Assembly: GCA_046541195.1 (NCBI GenBank)
Contig: JBKHDT010000046.1
Coordinates: forward strand, 1-19,023
DNA from: JBKHDT01 sp046541195
GTDB taxonomy: Bacteria > Pseudomonadota > Gammaproteobacteria > Halothiobacillales > Halothiobacillaceae
Direction: 5' to 3'
Length of the DNA stretch: 19,023 nucleotides
Both the position numbers and the translations under genes were made by a program. Shown here piece by piece: positions 1-6,648 of this stretch; the stretch's first letter is position 1; each line of letters starts with the position of its first letter. A model generated the notes under the pieces. The model was not told where the DNA came from. It did not search any database and saw only the letters and a program-made list of their open reading frames with translations.

Positions 1-688
1 TGGAAGTATCACCATCGACGGTCACCCGGTTGAAGCTGGCATCCGCCACCTCCTGCAGCAGCGCCTGCAGCAGCGGCTGCGGCACCGCCACATCGACAGC
101 CACATAACCAAGCATGGTCGCCATGTTCGGGTGGATCATGCCCGAGCCCTTGGCAATGCCGGTCACGCGGCAGATCTGGCCGTCGATCTCGAAAGTGCGC
201 GACACGCCCTTGGGCACCGTGTCGGTCGTCATGATGGCTTCGGCCGCCGAAACCCAGCGGTCCTCGTCGAGGTCGTCAATGCACGCCGGCAGCCCGGCGA
301 CGATCCGGTCCACCGGCAGACGCTCGAGAATGACCCCGGTGGAAAACGGCAGCACCTGATCCGTGTTGCAGCCAACCGCCTCGGCCACGGCTGAACACAC
401 GACCAGCGCATCATCATGACCCTGCCTTCCGGTGCCTGCATTCGCGCAACCGGTGTTGATGACCAGTGCACGAACCGGTTGCCCGGACGCCAGCACCTTG
501 CGGCAGATCGTCACCGGCGCGGCACAGTAGCGATTGCGCGTGAAGACACCGGCCACCGTGGCCGTCTCCGGCAGGGTCATCACCACCAGGTCCTTGCGGC
601 CGGGCTTGCGCACTCCGGCGCGGGCGATGCCCAGGCGGATGCCGGGGATTGGCAGCAGGTTTTCAGGCGCAGAGAGATTCACGGGCAT
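1..688 (-). CDS. argJ: Glutamate N-acetyltransferase / amino-acid N-acetyltransferase (ArgJ), partial
   Basis: The frame read leftward from the ATG at 688 stays open to the left edge, giving the first 229 residues. Visible ArgJ hallmarks are the early NTGCANAGTG segment, KGSGMIHPNMATML with the autoproteolytic Ala-Thr pair, and FNRVTVDGDTS at the cut end. The Thr that becomes the nucleophile of the mature beta chain is residue 191 (codon 116-118), close to its usual position. In this family the enzyme transfers acetyl from N-acetylornithine to glutamate, closing the cyclic arginine pathway; some members also use acetyl-CoA. The start is supported by a CGGAAG-like ribosome site about 10 bases upstream. 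The remaining C-terminal portion lies outside the window. No neighbouring arg gene is visible, and the region upstream (689-1508) is gene-free. Identification is very secure; whether it is mono- or bifunctional cannot be judged from this part. Confidence 0.96.
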   Translation of the reverse strand, partial: MPVNLSAPENLLPIPGIRLGIARAGVRKPGRKDLVVMTLPETATVAGVFTRNRYCAAPVTICRKVLASGQPVRALVINTGCANAGTGRQGHDDALVVCSAVAEAVGCNTDQVLPFSTGVILERLPVDRIVAGLPACIDDLDEDRWVSAAEAIMTTDTVPKGVSRTFEIDGQICRVTGIAKGSGMIHPNMATMLGYVAVDVAVPQPLLQALLQEVADASFNRVTVDGDTS

Positions 689-1508
689 GACGGTGACTTC
701 CGGTAACTTGAAGAGCGCGGCGGGCCGGTCGGCGCAACGCGCATTCCAACCGGGGACTGCCGGCATTTTGCCCCAATACCCCGAGGGCACAAAGCGACAC
801 CGGGCCCCGGACGGATGGCGATTATTCAAGGCGATTGCAAATCCGTTCTGCCCGCGGGCACACCACCACACCCGGGAATGACAGGCCGCGAAAAACACTG
901 GCGCAGGCGCGGCCCGGAGTTTTCTCTTTGCAGGATTCGGTGCACTGTGCGAGCGCATCATGTTCCCCGGACCGGGCCCCGATCAGGCGCGCCGTCCCCC
1001 GGTTCGACCGCCGCGACGAGTCGCCGCGGTGCAGGGCCATTAGCATTGCGGTCAATCCAATGCCTGATCCGGCCTCGGCTGACCAGGCCTGCATTGCCGG
1101 GAGCGGCTGTCCTGAGCCAAAAGCATCCTTTTTGGTTATCCTGCCGTTAAAGCCCTGATCGGTCTGGAATGCGCCATTCAGACCCTCATGGGGTAGACCA
1201 GGTGCCCGGAGCCCGGTCTCAGAGAGCGGCATGCGCGTTGCCTGGGTTTTGCCGGGCCAGGTTTCGGGCAAAATGCTGGCCTGAAACATGCTGCTCGATA
1301 CGCGCTTGTCGGCGTGCCATCGTTTGCCCGCACATCCGACCCGACAGACAATCGAGCGCCCCGCGCGGGGCTTGCGCGTGCCGACAACACCACAATCCGA
1401 CACCGGGTTATTCAGGGTCTGGCGCACCGCGCAGTACAAAACGGGCAGCGATCTGCCCCGCCATGGTGCATGTCGGGTTCGTCAGCGCGCCAGAATCAGG
1501 AGGCCCCA
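689..1508. other. Gene-free stretch with several hairpins between argJ and the SMR gene
   Basis: About 820 bases between two divergent genes. Open frames exist on both strands, but their translations are Arg/Pro/Ala-rich and show no recognisable domain, so I do not call a gene. Inverted repeats seen directly: 1117-1135 (CCAAAAG/CTTTTTGG, one bulge); 1161-1184 (10-bp stem, one bulged G, loop CGC); 1247-1273 (TTTTGCC/GGCAAAA, 13-base spacer); a perfect palindrome GCCCCGCGCGGGGC at 1358-1371; and a 6-bp stem with loop CGAT at 1443-1458. It must also hold the divergent promoters of argJ and the SMR gene, but no box close to consensus was found. Confidence 0.6.
1498..1503 (+). promoter_or_regulatory. 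Shine-Dalgarno site of the SMR gene
   Basis: A perfect AGGAGG lies 5 bases before ATG 1509. It decides the start: the open frame extends upstream to 1314, but the extension is Arg-rich and unlike any SMR N-terminus. Confidence 0.8.
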
Positions 1509-1841
1509 ATGCAGCACTGGCTGTTTCTTGCCATCGCCATCGTCGCCGAGGTCGCCGCCACGTCGGCACTGAAGGCCAGTGACGGCTTCACGCGACTGGT
1601 CCCTTCGATCGGCGTAGTCATCGGATACGCCGTCGCCTTCTACTTCCTGGCTCTGACGCTGCGCGTCATCCCGGTCGGCATTGCCTATGCCATCTGGGCC
1701 GGGCTGGGCATCGTGCTGATCGCGCTGATCGGCTGGCTGCTCTTTGGCCAGCGCATCGATGCAGCCGGGCTGATCGGCATGTTGCTGATCATCGCCGGCG
1801 TGCTGGTAATCAACGTGTTTTCACAAAGCGGCGGACATTGA
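1509..1841 (+). CDS. Small multidrug resistance (SMR) efflux transporter, EmrE/QacE type
   Basis: The product is 110 residues, the same length as EmrE, with four hydrophobic helices. The essential membrane-embedded Glu14 is in place (AIVAEVAATSALK), and Tyr40, Tyr60 and Trp63 of EmrE numbering are all present (GVVIGY; AYAIWAGLGIVLI). SMR proteins work as antiparallel dimers in the inner membrane and exchange protons for quaternary ammonium and other cationic aromatic compounds. The AYAIWAGLGIVLI helix and the FGQRID loop favour the Qac/EmrE branch over the guanidinium exporter (Gdx/SugE) branch. This is from remembered family patterns and was not tested by phylogeny. The gene stands alone, with no paired SMR subunit next to it. 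A leader search for ykkC-type guanidine riboswitch motifs found nothing, which agrees with a Qac-type protein. Actual substrates are not predictable. Confidence 0.93.
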   Translation: MQHWLFLAIAIVAEVAATSALKASDGFTRLVPSIGVVIGYAVAFYFLALTLRVIPVGIAYAIWAGLGIVLIALIGWLLFGQRIDAAGLIGMLLIIAGVLVINVFSQSGGH

Positions 1842-2138
1842 ACAGCCCGATCCTTCCCGATCCGTACGGTTATTACGCTATGCTAGGCAAACCCTGCACG
1901 AAGCCATCCGCGGCTTCGTGTGGCAACGCATGGGCCGGTGGGCTTGGTGCGCCACGCGTTCACGCCCGACCCGCGCTGTGCGATTGACGGGCTTGCGCCC
2001 TGGCGCGGCGGGACTTTTATGCCCTGCACGGGCGGGTCGGCATTCGCGCAGACCCGTCCCAGGCGGCCGGAATGATGGAATAACACCCAGCGCCCGAAGC
2101 TCATCCGGGCCAAACAAGCAAGACGGAGAAATAGAACG
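1842..2138. other. Hairpin-rich intergenic region and probable leader of the DHH gene
   Basis: Roughly 300 bases between two same-strand genes, without a credible coding frame. It contains a perfect 9-bp stem with 6-base loop at 1897-1920 (CACGAAGCC/GGCTTCGTG); a 9-bp stem with one G-U at 2030-2059 (GGGCGGGTC/GACCCGTCC); a 5-bp stem at 2092-2110 just before the gene; a shorter GGGC-TTGC-GCCC element near 1990-2001; and a direct duplication CCCGATCC at 1846 and 1856. None has a following T-run, so none is a standard terminator. A TATGCT at 1879-1884 could be a -10 box, but no good -35 accompanies it. It does not match 6S RNA, the SRP RNA or any riboswitch consensus I know. Confidence 0.5.
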
Positions 2139-3068
2139 ATGTCAGACAAGTTTCGCCTCGTCACGCGCAGCGACTTCGACGGACTGGTTTGCGGCACGCT
2201 GCTCAAGCATCTGGATTTGATCGACGAGATTCTCTTCGTCCACCCCAAAGACATGCAGGACGGCAAAATCGAGATCACCGATCGCGACATCACCACCAAC
2301 CTGCCCTACGTGCCCGGCTGCCATCTCGCCTTCGATCACCATCTCAGCGAGACCCTGCGCAACGCGGAGCGGGCGGAAAACCATATCATCGATCCCGATG
2401 CGCCCTCCGCGGCCCGCGTGGTCTGGGACTACTACGGCGGCGAGGAAACCTTTCCCGGGCACTGGAACGAAATGATGGTCGCGGTCGACAAGGGCGACTC
2501 CGCAGACTTTAGCCGCGAGGAAATTCTCGATCCGCAAGGCTGGGCCCTGCTGAACTTCCTGATGGATGCGCGCACCGGGCTGGGTCGTTTCCGGGAATTC
2601 ACGATTTCCAACTACCAGCTGATGATGAAGCTGATCGATTACTGTCGGCAGCACACTATCGAGGAGATTCTCGATCTGCCGGATGTGCGCGAGCGCGTCG
2701 ACCTCTACCGGGAGCACCAGCCGCTTGCCGAAGAACAGATCAAGCGCTGCGCCAAGGTGCATGACAACCTGGTGGAACTGGATTTGCGCGACGAGGAAAC
2801 CATCTACGCCACCAACCGCTTCCTGATCTACGCGCTGTTTCCCCAGTGCAACATCTCGATGCACGTCATGTGGGGCTTTCGCAAGCAGAACATCGTCTTC
2901 GCCATCGGCAAGTCGATTCTGGACAAAAGCTCAAAGACCAATGTCGGCGAACTGTGCCTGAAGTACGGCGGCGGCGGACACATGGCGGCCGGCACCTGCC
3001 AGATCGACACCGACAAGGCGGAGCAGGCACGCGAGGAGCTGATCGCCGCGATCACCGCGGACGGCTGA
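2139..3068 (+). CDS. DHH-family phosphoesterase (exopolyphosphatase / oligonucleotide phosphatase-like)
   Basis: A 309-residue protein with the DHH/DHHA1 layout. Motif I is TRSDFDG (Asp12, Asp14), the family-naming motif is LAFDHHLSE (Asp66-His67-His68), a further acidic motif is VAVDKGDSAD (around 117-122), and the C-terminal DHHA1 substrate loop is YGGGGHMAAGTC (277-286). These residues bind two Mn/Mg ions and hydrolyse phosphodiester or phosphoanhydride bonds. Relatives include RecJ, the oligo-RNA/pAp phosphatase NrnA and manganese-dependent pyrophosphatases, so the substrate here could be nanoRNA, pAp, a cyclic dinucleotide product or polyphosphate; the sequence does not decide. There is no signal peptide or membrane segment, so it is cytoplasmic. 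The start is supported by GGAG at 2125-2128. The stop codon is part of a hairpin (3061-3080). It stands alone between an SMR gene and a convergent dipeptidase, so the context gives no functional hint. Confidence 0.88.
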   Translation: MSDKFRLVTRSDFDGLVCGTLLKHLDLIDEILFVHPKDMQDGKIEITDRDITTNLPYVPGCHLAFDHHLSETLRNAERAENHIIDPDAPSAARVVWDYYGGEETFPGHWNEMMVAVDKGDSADFSREEILDPQGWALLNFLMDARTGLGRFREFTISNYQLMMKLIDYCRQHTIEEILDLPDVRERVDLYREHQPLAEEQIKRCAKVHDNLVELDLRDEETIYATNRFLIYALFPQCNISMHVMWGFRKQNIVFAIGKSILDKSSKTNVGELCLKYGGGGHMAAGTCQIDTDKAEQAREELIAAITADG

Positions 3069-3080
3069 GCCTTCAGCCGT
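3061..3080 (+). other. Hairpin overlapping the DHH stop codon
   Basis: ACGGCTGA / TCAGCCGT form a perfect 8-bp stem around the loop GCCT, with the TGA stop inside the left arm. No T-run follows, so it may protect the 3' end rather than terminate by itself; the stronger hairpin lies 37 bases downstream. Confidence 0.45.
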
Positions 3081-3116
3081 CCGGGGACGGGCACACCGCC
3101 AGAACAAGAAGAACAA

Positions 3117-3138
3117 GGCCCGCGCCGGTGCGCGGGCC
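3117..3138. terminator. Bidirectional terminator between convergent DHH and dipeptidase genes
   Basis: GGCCCGCGC / GCGCGGGCC form a perfect 9-bp stem with loop CGGT. Read on the minus strand it is followed by TTGTTCTTCTTGTTCT, a U-rich tail suited to ending the ilvD-dipeptidase transcript. On the plus strand only TCTGTT follows, so termination of the DHH message should be weaker. Confidence 0.65.
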
Positions 3139-3179
3139 TCTGTTGCACGCTGGCCCCGCACGGATCAGGCGGGCAGCGG

Positions 3180-3848
3180 TCATTCCACCGGGCGGTCGAA
3201 GTACCGTGTCGGGAAGGGCTCGTCACGCAAGGTGAAGTGCCACCATTCCTGCTCGTAGGGTTCAAACCCGGCATCCACCATCAGGGAGCGCAACAGCAGC
3301 CGGTTGGCCCGCTGCTGGGCTGGCAGGTCCCGGTTCAGCGGCCAGGATTCCGGCCCGAAGAAATCGAACCGCGTACCCATGTCGAGCGCTTCGCCGGTTT
3401 TCCGGTCGATCAACGTCAGGTCGACCGTGCTGCCGCGACTGTGACTGGAACGCTCGGCAATGTACCCCTCGGGAAACAGCCGGCTCTTGTCGATATCCGG
3501 GTAATACGTCGGCTGGGTAACCGCGTCGTCCGGGTCCTGCGCCCAGCGCACAAAATGATCCACCGCCCGTTGCGGCCGGTAGGCATCAAACACCCGAAGG
3601 CCCAGCCCCACGGGTTCGAGCCGGGCATCGACGGCCGCCAGGGCCTCGGCCGCCGCAGGCGTGAGCAGGCAGCGGTTTGCCCGGTAGCCATCCACCGGCG
3701 TGCCGACAAAATTCTCGTCCGTCAGATAGTGCAGGTCGCAGACGATATCCGGCGCGACCTGAGACAGATCCACGAAGGGGTCCGCCCTGGCCGACACCGC
3801 GCCGGTCACCGCAAGCAGCAGCCCGAGCAGGGCCACGGGCCGCCTCAT
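3180..3848 (-). CDS. D-alanyl-D-alanine dipeptidase, VanX/DdpX family (peptidase M15D), exported
   Basis: From ATG 3848 the product is 222 residues and begins with a signal peptide (MRRPVALLGLLLAVTG, then AVSARA before DPF). The zinc ligands and catalytic residues of VanX are all present with the same spacing: Arg91 in FDAYRPQRA, His136 and Asp143 in SSHSRGSTVDL, Glu201 and His204 in EQEWWHF (VanX Arg71, His116, Asp123, Glu181, His184). The enzyme cleaves D-Ala-D-Ala. With a signal peptide it probably acts in the periplasm on dipeptide released from peptidoglycan, a salvage role rather than vancomycin resistance; no vanH/vanA partners are seen. Upstream in-frame starts at 3917 and 3902 would overlap the end of ilvD and bury the signal peptide, so 3848 is preferred. 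It lies 25 bases after ilvD on the same strand and is probably co-transcribed with it. Confidence 0.92.
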   Translation of the reverse strand: MRRPVALLGLLLAVTGAVSARADPFVDLSQVAPDIVCDLHYLTDENFVGTPVDGYRANRCLLTPAAAEALAAVDARLEPVGLGLRVFDAYRPQRAVDHFVRWAQDPDDAVTQPTYYPDIDKSRLFPEGYIAERSSHSRGSTVDLTLIDRKTGEALDMGTRFDFFGPESWPLNRDLPAQQRANRLLLRSLMVDAGFEPYEQEWWHFTLRDEPFPTRYFDRPVE

Positions 3849-3873
3849 TCGCCGCAGGCCGGCGCGGGCCGCC

Positions 3874-5793
3874 TCAGCGGTTGCGATAGAGCTGATCGAC
3901 ATCACGCACGGCTCCATGGGCGGCGGAGGTGGTCATCGCGGCGTAGGCGCGCAGCGCATCGCTGACCTGGCGTTGCCGGCTGACCGGCTTCCAGGCGGCC
4001 GGGCCGCGGGCGATCATGGCCTGGCGGCGCGCCTCCAGTTCCTCGTCGCTCACATCCACGTCGATCCGGCGATTGGGGATGTCGATGACGATGATGTCCC
4101 CCTCTTCGACCAGACCGATCTCGCCCCCCTCGGCGGCCTCGGGGGAGACATGCCCGATCGACAGGCCGGAGGTGCCGCCCGAGAAGCGCCCATCCGTCAG
4201 CAGTGCGCACTTGGCACCCAGCCCCTTGGACTTGAGATAGCTGGTGGGGTAGAGCATTTCCTGCATGCCGGGCCCGCCACGGGGGCCCTCGTACCGGATC
4301 AGCACCACGTCGCCTTCCTCAATCCGGTCGGCGAGGATCGCCTCGACGGCGGCTTCCTGCGACTCGAAGATCCGCGCACGGCCCACGAAGCCGCGCAGGG
4401 TCGAGGTCGGGATGCTGGTGGTATAACGCAGTTGCTGCGCCTCGAGCATGCTGGTGTCCACACCGGCGGTCTTCACGATGCAGCCATCGCGCGCGATGTT
4501 TCCAAACAGCACCGCCAGGCCACCGTCGCGGCTGTAGGCGTGTTCAAGGTCACGGATGCAGCCGTTATGCCGGTCATTGTCCAGACTGGGCCAGCGCGCA
4601 TCCTGGCTGAAGGCAACCTGGGTGGGAATGCCACCCGGTCCGGCGGTGTAGCGCTTCAGAGCCTCCTCGCAGACCGTCGGCCGCACGATGTCCCAGCGGT
4701 CGAGCGCCTCCGCCAGTGTCGGGCTGTGAACGGTATGCACGTCGCGATGCAGCAGCCCCGCCCGGTCCAGCTCGCCCAGAATCCCGATCACCCCGCCGGC
4801 CCGGTGCACGTCTTCCATGTGATATTTGGCCGTGGAGGGGGCCACCTTGCACAGGTGGGGCACCTTGCGGCTGAGCCGGTCAATGTCGGACATGGTGAAC
4901 TCGACGTGACCCTCGTGGGCGGCTGCCAGCAGATGCAGCACCGTGTTGGTGGACCCGCCCATGGCGATGTCCAGGCTCATGGCGTTCTCAAAGGCCTCGA
5001 AGGTAGCGATCGAGCGCGGCAGTACCCGCTCGTCGTCCTGCTCGTAGTAGCGCCTGGCCAGGTCCACGATGCGCCGGCCGGCCTCCAGGAAAAGCTCCTT
5101 GCGATCGGCGTGGGTCGCCAGCAGCGATCCGTTGCCGGGCAGCGAAAGGCCCAGGGCCTCGGTCAGGCAGTTCATGGAGTTGGCCGTGAACATGCCCGAA
5201 CAGGAACCGCAGGTCGGGCAGGCGGACCGCTCGATGGCGGCCACGTCCTCGTCACTGACTTCGCTGTTGGCGGCCTGGACCATGGCATCGACCAGATCGA
5301 GCTTGATGATCTCGTCGGAGTCCCCAGAAAGCCTGGTCTTGCCGGCCTCCATGGGGCCGCCAGAAACGAACACCACCGGAATGTTCAGCCGCATGGCCGC
5401 ATTCAGCATTCCCGGGGTGATCTTGTCGCAGTTGGAGATGCACACCAGCGCATCGGCACAATGCGCGTTGACCATGTACTCGACGGCATCGGCGATCACC
5501 TCGCGCGAAGGCAGCGAGTACAGCATTCCGCCGTGCCCCATGGCGATGCCGTCATCCACGGCAATAGTGTTGAATTCCTTGGCGACCCCGCCGGCCTTCT
5601 CGATTTCCCGGGCCACCAGCTGCCCCAGATCCTTGAGGTGCACATGCCCGGGCACGAACTGGGTGAAGGAATTGGCCACGGCGATGATCGGCTTGCCGAA
5701 ATCGTCGTCCTTCATGCCGGTGGCGCGCCAGAGGGCGCGCGCGCCGGCCATGTTGCGGCCGTGGGTGGTAGTGCGGGAACGATAGGCGGGCAT
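3874..5793 (-). CDS. ilvD: Dihydroxy-acid dehydratase (IlvD)
   Basis: The 639-residue product aligns from end to end with E. coli IlvD (616 residues): MPAYRSRTTTHGRNMAGARAL at the start, Asp81 in NTIAVDDG, Cys122 and Lys124 in CISNCDKITPGML, the cluster motif CPTCGSCSGMF, ALLTDGRFSGGTSG, and an ending that matches ...GAVRD. It is a cytoplasmic iron-sulfur and Mg-dependent enzyme that dehydrates dihydroxyacids to the 2-keto acids of valine and isoleucine. The start at 5793 has an AGGAGAG ribosome site and matches the family N-terminus; the frame runs on to 5910, but that extension is not conserved. Oddity: about 17-19 extra residues lie between KTAGVDTSML and ARIFESQ (codons around 4384-4440) where E. 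coli has five. The frame is intact and both flanks are well conserved. No other ilv gene is adjacent. Confidence 0.97.
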   Translation of the reverse strand: MPAYRSRTTTHGRNMAGARALWRATGMKDDDFGKPIIAVANSFTQFVPGHVHLKDLGQLVAREIEKAGGVAKEFNTIAVDDGIAMGHGGMLYSLPSREVIADAVEYMVNAHCADALVCISNCDKITPGMLNAAMRLNIPVVFVSGGPMEAGKTRLSGDSDEIIKLDLVDAMVQAANSEVSDEDVAAIERSACPTCGSCSGMFTANSMNCLTEALGLSLPGNGSLLATHADRKELFLEAGRRIVDLARRYYEQDDERVLPRSIATFEAFENAMSLDIAMGGSTNTVLHLLAAAHEGHVEFTMSDIDRLSRKVPHLCKVAPSTAKYHMEDVHRAGGVIGILGELDRAGLLHRDVHTVHSPTLAEALDRWDIVRPTVCEEALKRYTAGPGGIPTQVAFSQDARWPSLDNDRHNGCIRDLEHAYSRDGGLAVLFGNIARDGCIVKTAGVDTSMLEAQQLRYTTSIPTSTLRGFVGRARIFESQEAAVEAILADRIEEGDVVLIRYEGPRGGPGMQEMLYPTSYLKSKGLGAKCALLTDGRFSGGTSGLSIGHVSPEAAEGGEIGLVEEGDIIVIDIPNRRIDVDVSDEELEARRQAMIARGPAAWKPVSRQRQVSDALRAYAAMTTSAAHGAVRDVDQLYRNR

Positions 5794-6228
5794 GGAACTC
5801 TCCTGACGGTACGACGTGCTGTTCTGAGCGCCGGCGGGTACCCCGCGGCATTGATTTATATTTCTAAGTGTACGAACTTCCCGGGCCGCCGGCTGACCCG
5901 ACCAGGACACCCCGTCCGGTTGCCGCGGCGAACGACATGCGCCCGAACGAGCGGACGGGGCCCTGCCGGACCCGATGCGACCGACCCCAAACGGGCCGGC
6001 GAGAATTCCTCGTCGCGCAAGTCCCCGTCACCGGAGCCGACCGCATTCACCGGCAGCGCGAGCTTCCGGCGGTGCGCTGCCACCGCAAACAAGACGCTCT
6101 GATACTTCCCGGCGACCCTTTGGTATCCTGTACAGCGTAATCGGCAATTGTACCGCGACTGAACGGCAACGCATCACCTGCCGTGCGGCAGTCGGAGCCG
6201 GACATATCACCGAGAGGGGGACCTGCAC
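5794..6228. other. Divergent intergenic region between ilvD and the HMA gene
   Basis: About 435 bases without a supported gene. Next to ilvD, an AT-rich island at 5852-5872 contains a TATAAA read on the minus strand (a possible -10 for ilvD, without a clear -35). Next to the HMA gene, TGGTATCCT at 6121-6129 looks like an extended -10. No attenuator-type leader peptide with runs of Ile/Leu/Val codons and no T-box was found before ilvD. Confidence 0.5.
6121..6129 (+). promoter_or_regulatory. Possible extended -10 promoter of the HMA gene group
   Basis: TGG-TATCCT fits an extended -10 (TGn plus a hexamer matching TATAAT at 4 of 6). The hexamer 17 bases upstream, GATACT, is a poor -35. A GTACA/TGTAC inverted pair at 6130-6134 and 6149-6153 covers the expected transcription start. 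It does not match the CueR or MerR operator patterns I know. Confidence 0.3.
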
Positions 6229-6516
6229 ATGCGCGAGATGCGCTTTGAAGTCGAGAATATCAAGTGCGGCGGCTGCAGCGCCCGGATCACGCGGGCGCTC
6301 CGCAGCCTGCCGGGAGTGCAGTCCGTGCAGGTCGACCCGCAGGCACAGAGCGTCGTGGTCGCGCACGAGGCCGACTGCGACCTGGAACGGGTCGCCGAGC
6401 GCCTGAAGGAGCTGGGCTACCCGCGCGCCGGCTCGGCCACGGGATTGTCGGGTGTGGGTGCCAAGGCCCGTTCGGTCGTCAGCTGCGCGATCGGCCGGCT
6501 CTCGGGTGATCGCTGA
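6229..6516 (+). CDS. Heavy-metal-associated (HMA) domain protein, small metallochaperone-like
   Basis: A 95-residue protein with a ferredoxin-like HMA domain at about residues 4-68. The metal-binding loop is NIKCGGCSARI, with Cys13 and Cys16 in the CxxC arrangement used for Cu(I) or other soft metals. After the domain comes a short tail (GLSGVGAKARSVVSCAIGRLSGDR is split across 72-95) with a third Cys at about residue 85 in SVVSCAIG. I recall a similar GAKAKSFVSCA-type tail in other stand-alone HMA proteins, so the tail looks genuine rather than frameshifted. A GAGGGGG ribosome site precedes the ATG. No copper ATPase, CueR or oxidase gene is nearby; the next genes are a PQQ sugar dehydrogenase and a Do protease. 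The metal and partner are unknown. Confidence 0.85.
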   Translation: MREMRFEVENIKCGGCSARITRALRSLPGVQSVQVDPQAQSVVVAHEADCDLERVAERLKELGYPRAGSATGLSGVGAKARSVVSCAIGRLSGDR

Positions 6517-6648
6517 GGCCGTGGCGCAGGCCCGCGAAGTCATGGAGGGCCTCGTGCAGCGTTTCTCCAACAACATTTGACCAGCTCGCCACCACCGGAA
6601 AGGACGGGGCCTGCGGGCCTTGCACCTGCCACGAACCGGAACCACGCC

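Noticed and set aside
822..1439. A 205-codon minus-strand frame in the argJ-SMR gap
   Set aside because: No recognisable family or good start signal; it is interrupted by several hairpins and matched by equally long frames on the other strand.
1380..1508. Guanidine (ykkC or mini-ykkC) riboswitch before the SMR gene
   Set aside because: SMR genes of the Gdx type often have one, but the paired ACGR-loop hairpins or ykkC core are not present, and the protein looks like the Qac/EmrE branch.
1861..2110. 6S RNA or SRP RNA
   Set aside because: The region has hairpins, but not the long bulged rod of 6S, its neighbours zapA or ygfA, or the conserved SRP GGAA-loop sequence.
3180..3848. Vancomycin-resistance gene vanX
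   Set aside because: All VanX catalytic residues are there, but the signal peptide, the isolated position without vanH/vanA, and the gammaproteobacterial context point to dipeptide salvage (DdpX-like).
3916..6102. A 728-codon plus-strand open frame opposite ilvD
   Set aside because: It is the antisense shadow of ilvD. Its translation has no domain and is rich in Gly, His and Arg as expected from reversed GC-rich codons, while the opposite strand is a full-length, motif-complete IlvD.
6506..6580. Short frame after the HMA gene that could be a frameshifted extension (ending QRFSNNI)
   Set aside because: The HMA protein already ends in a tail that appears typical for its kind, and the short frame has no ribosome site; a chance frame is the simpler reading.
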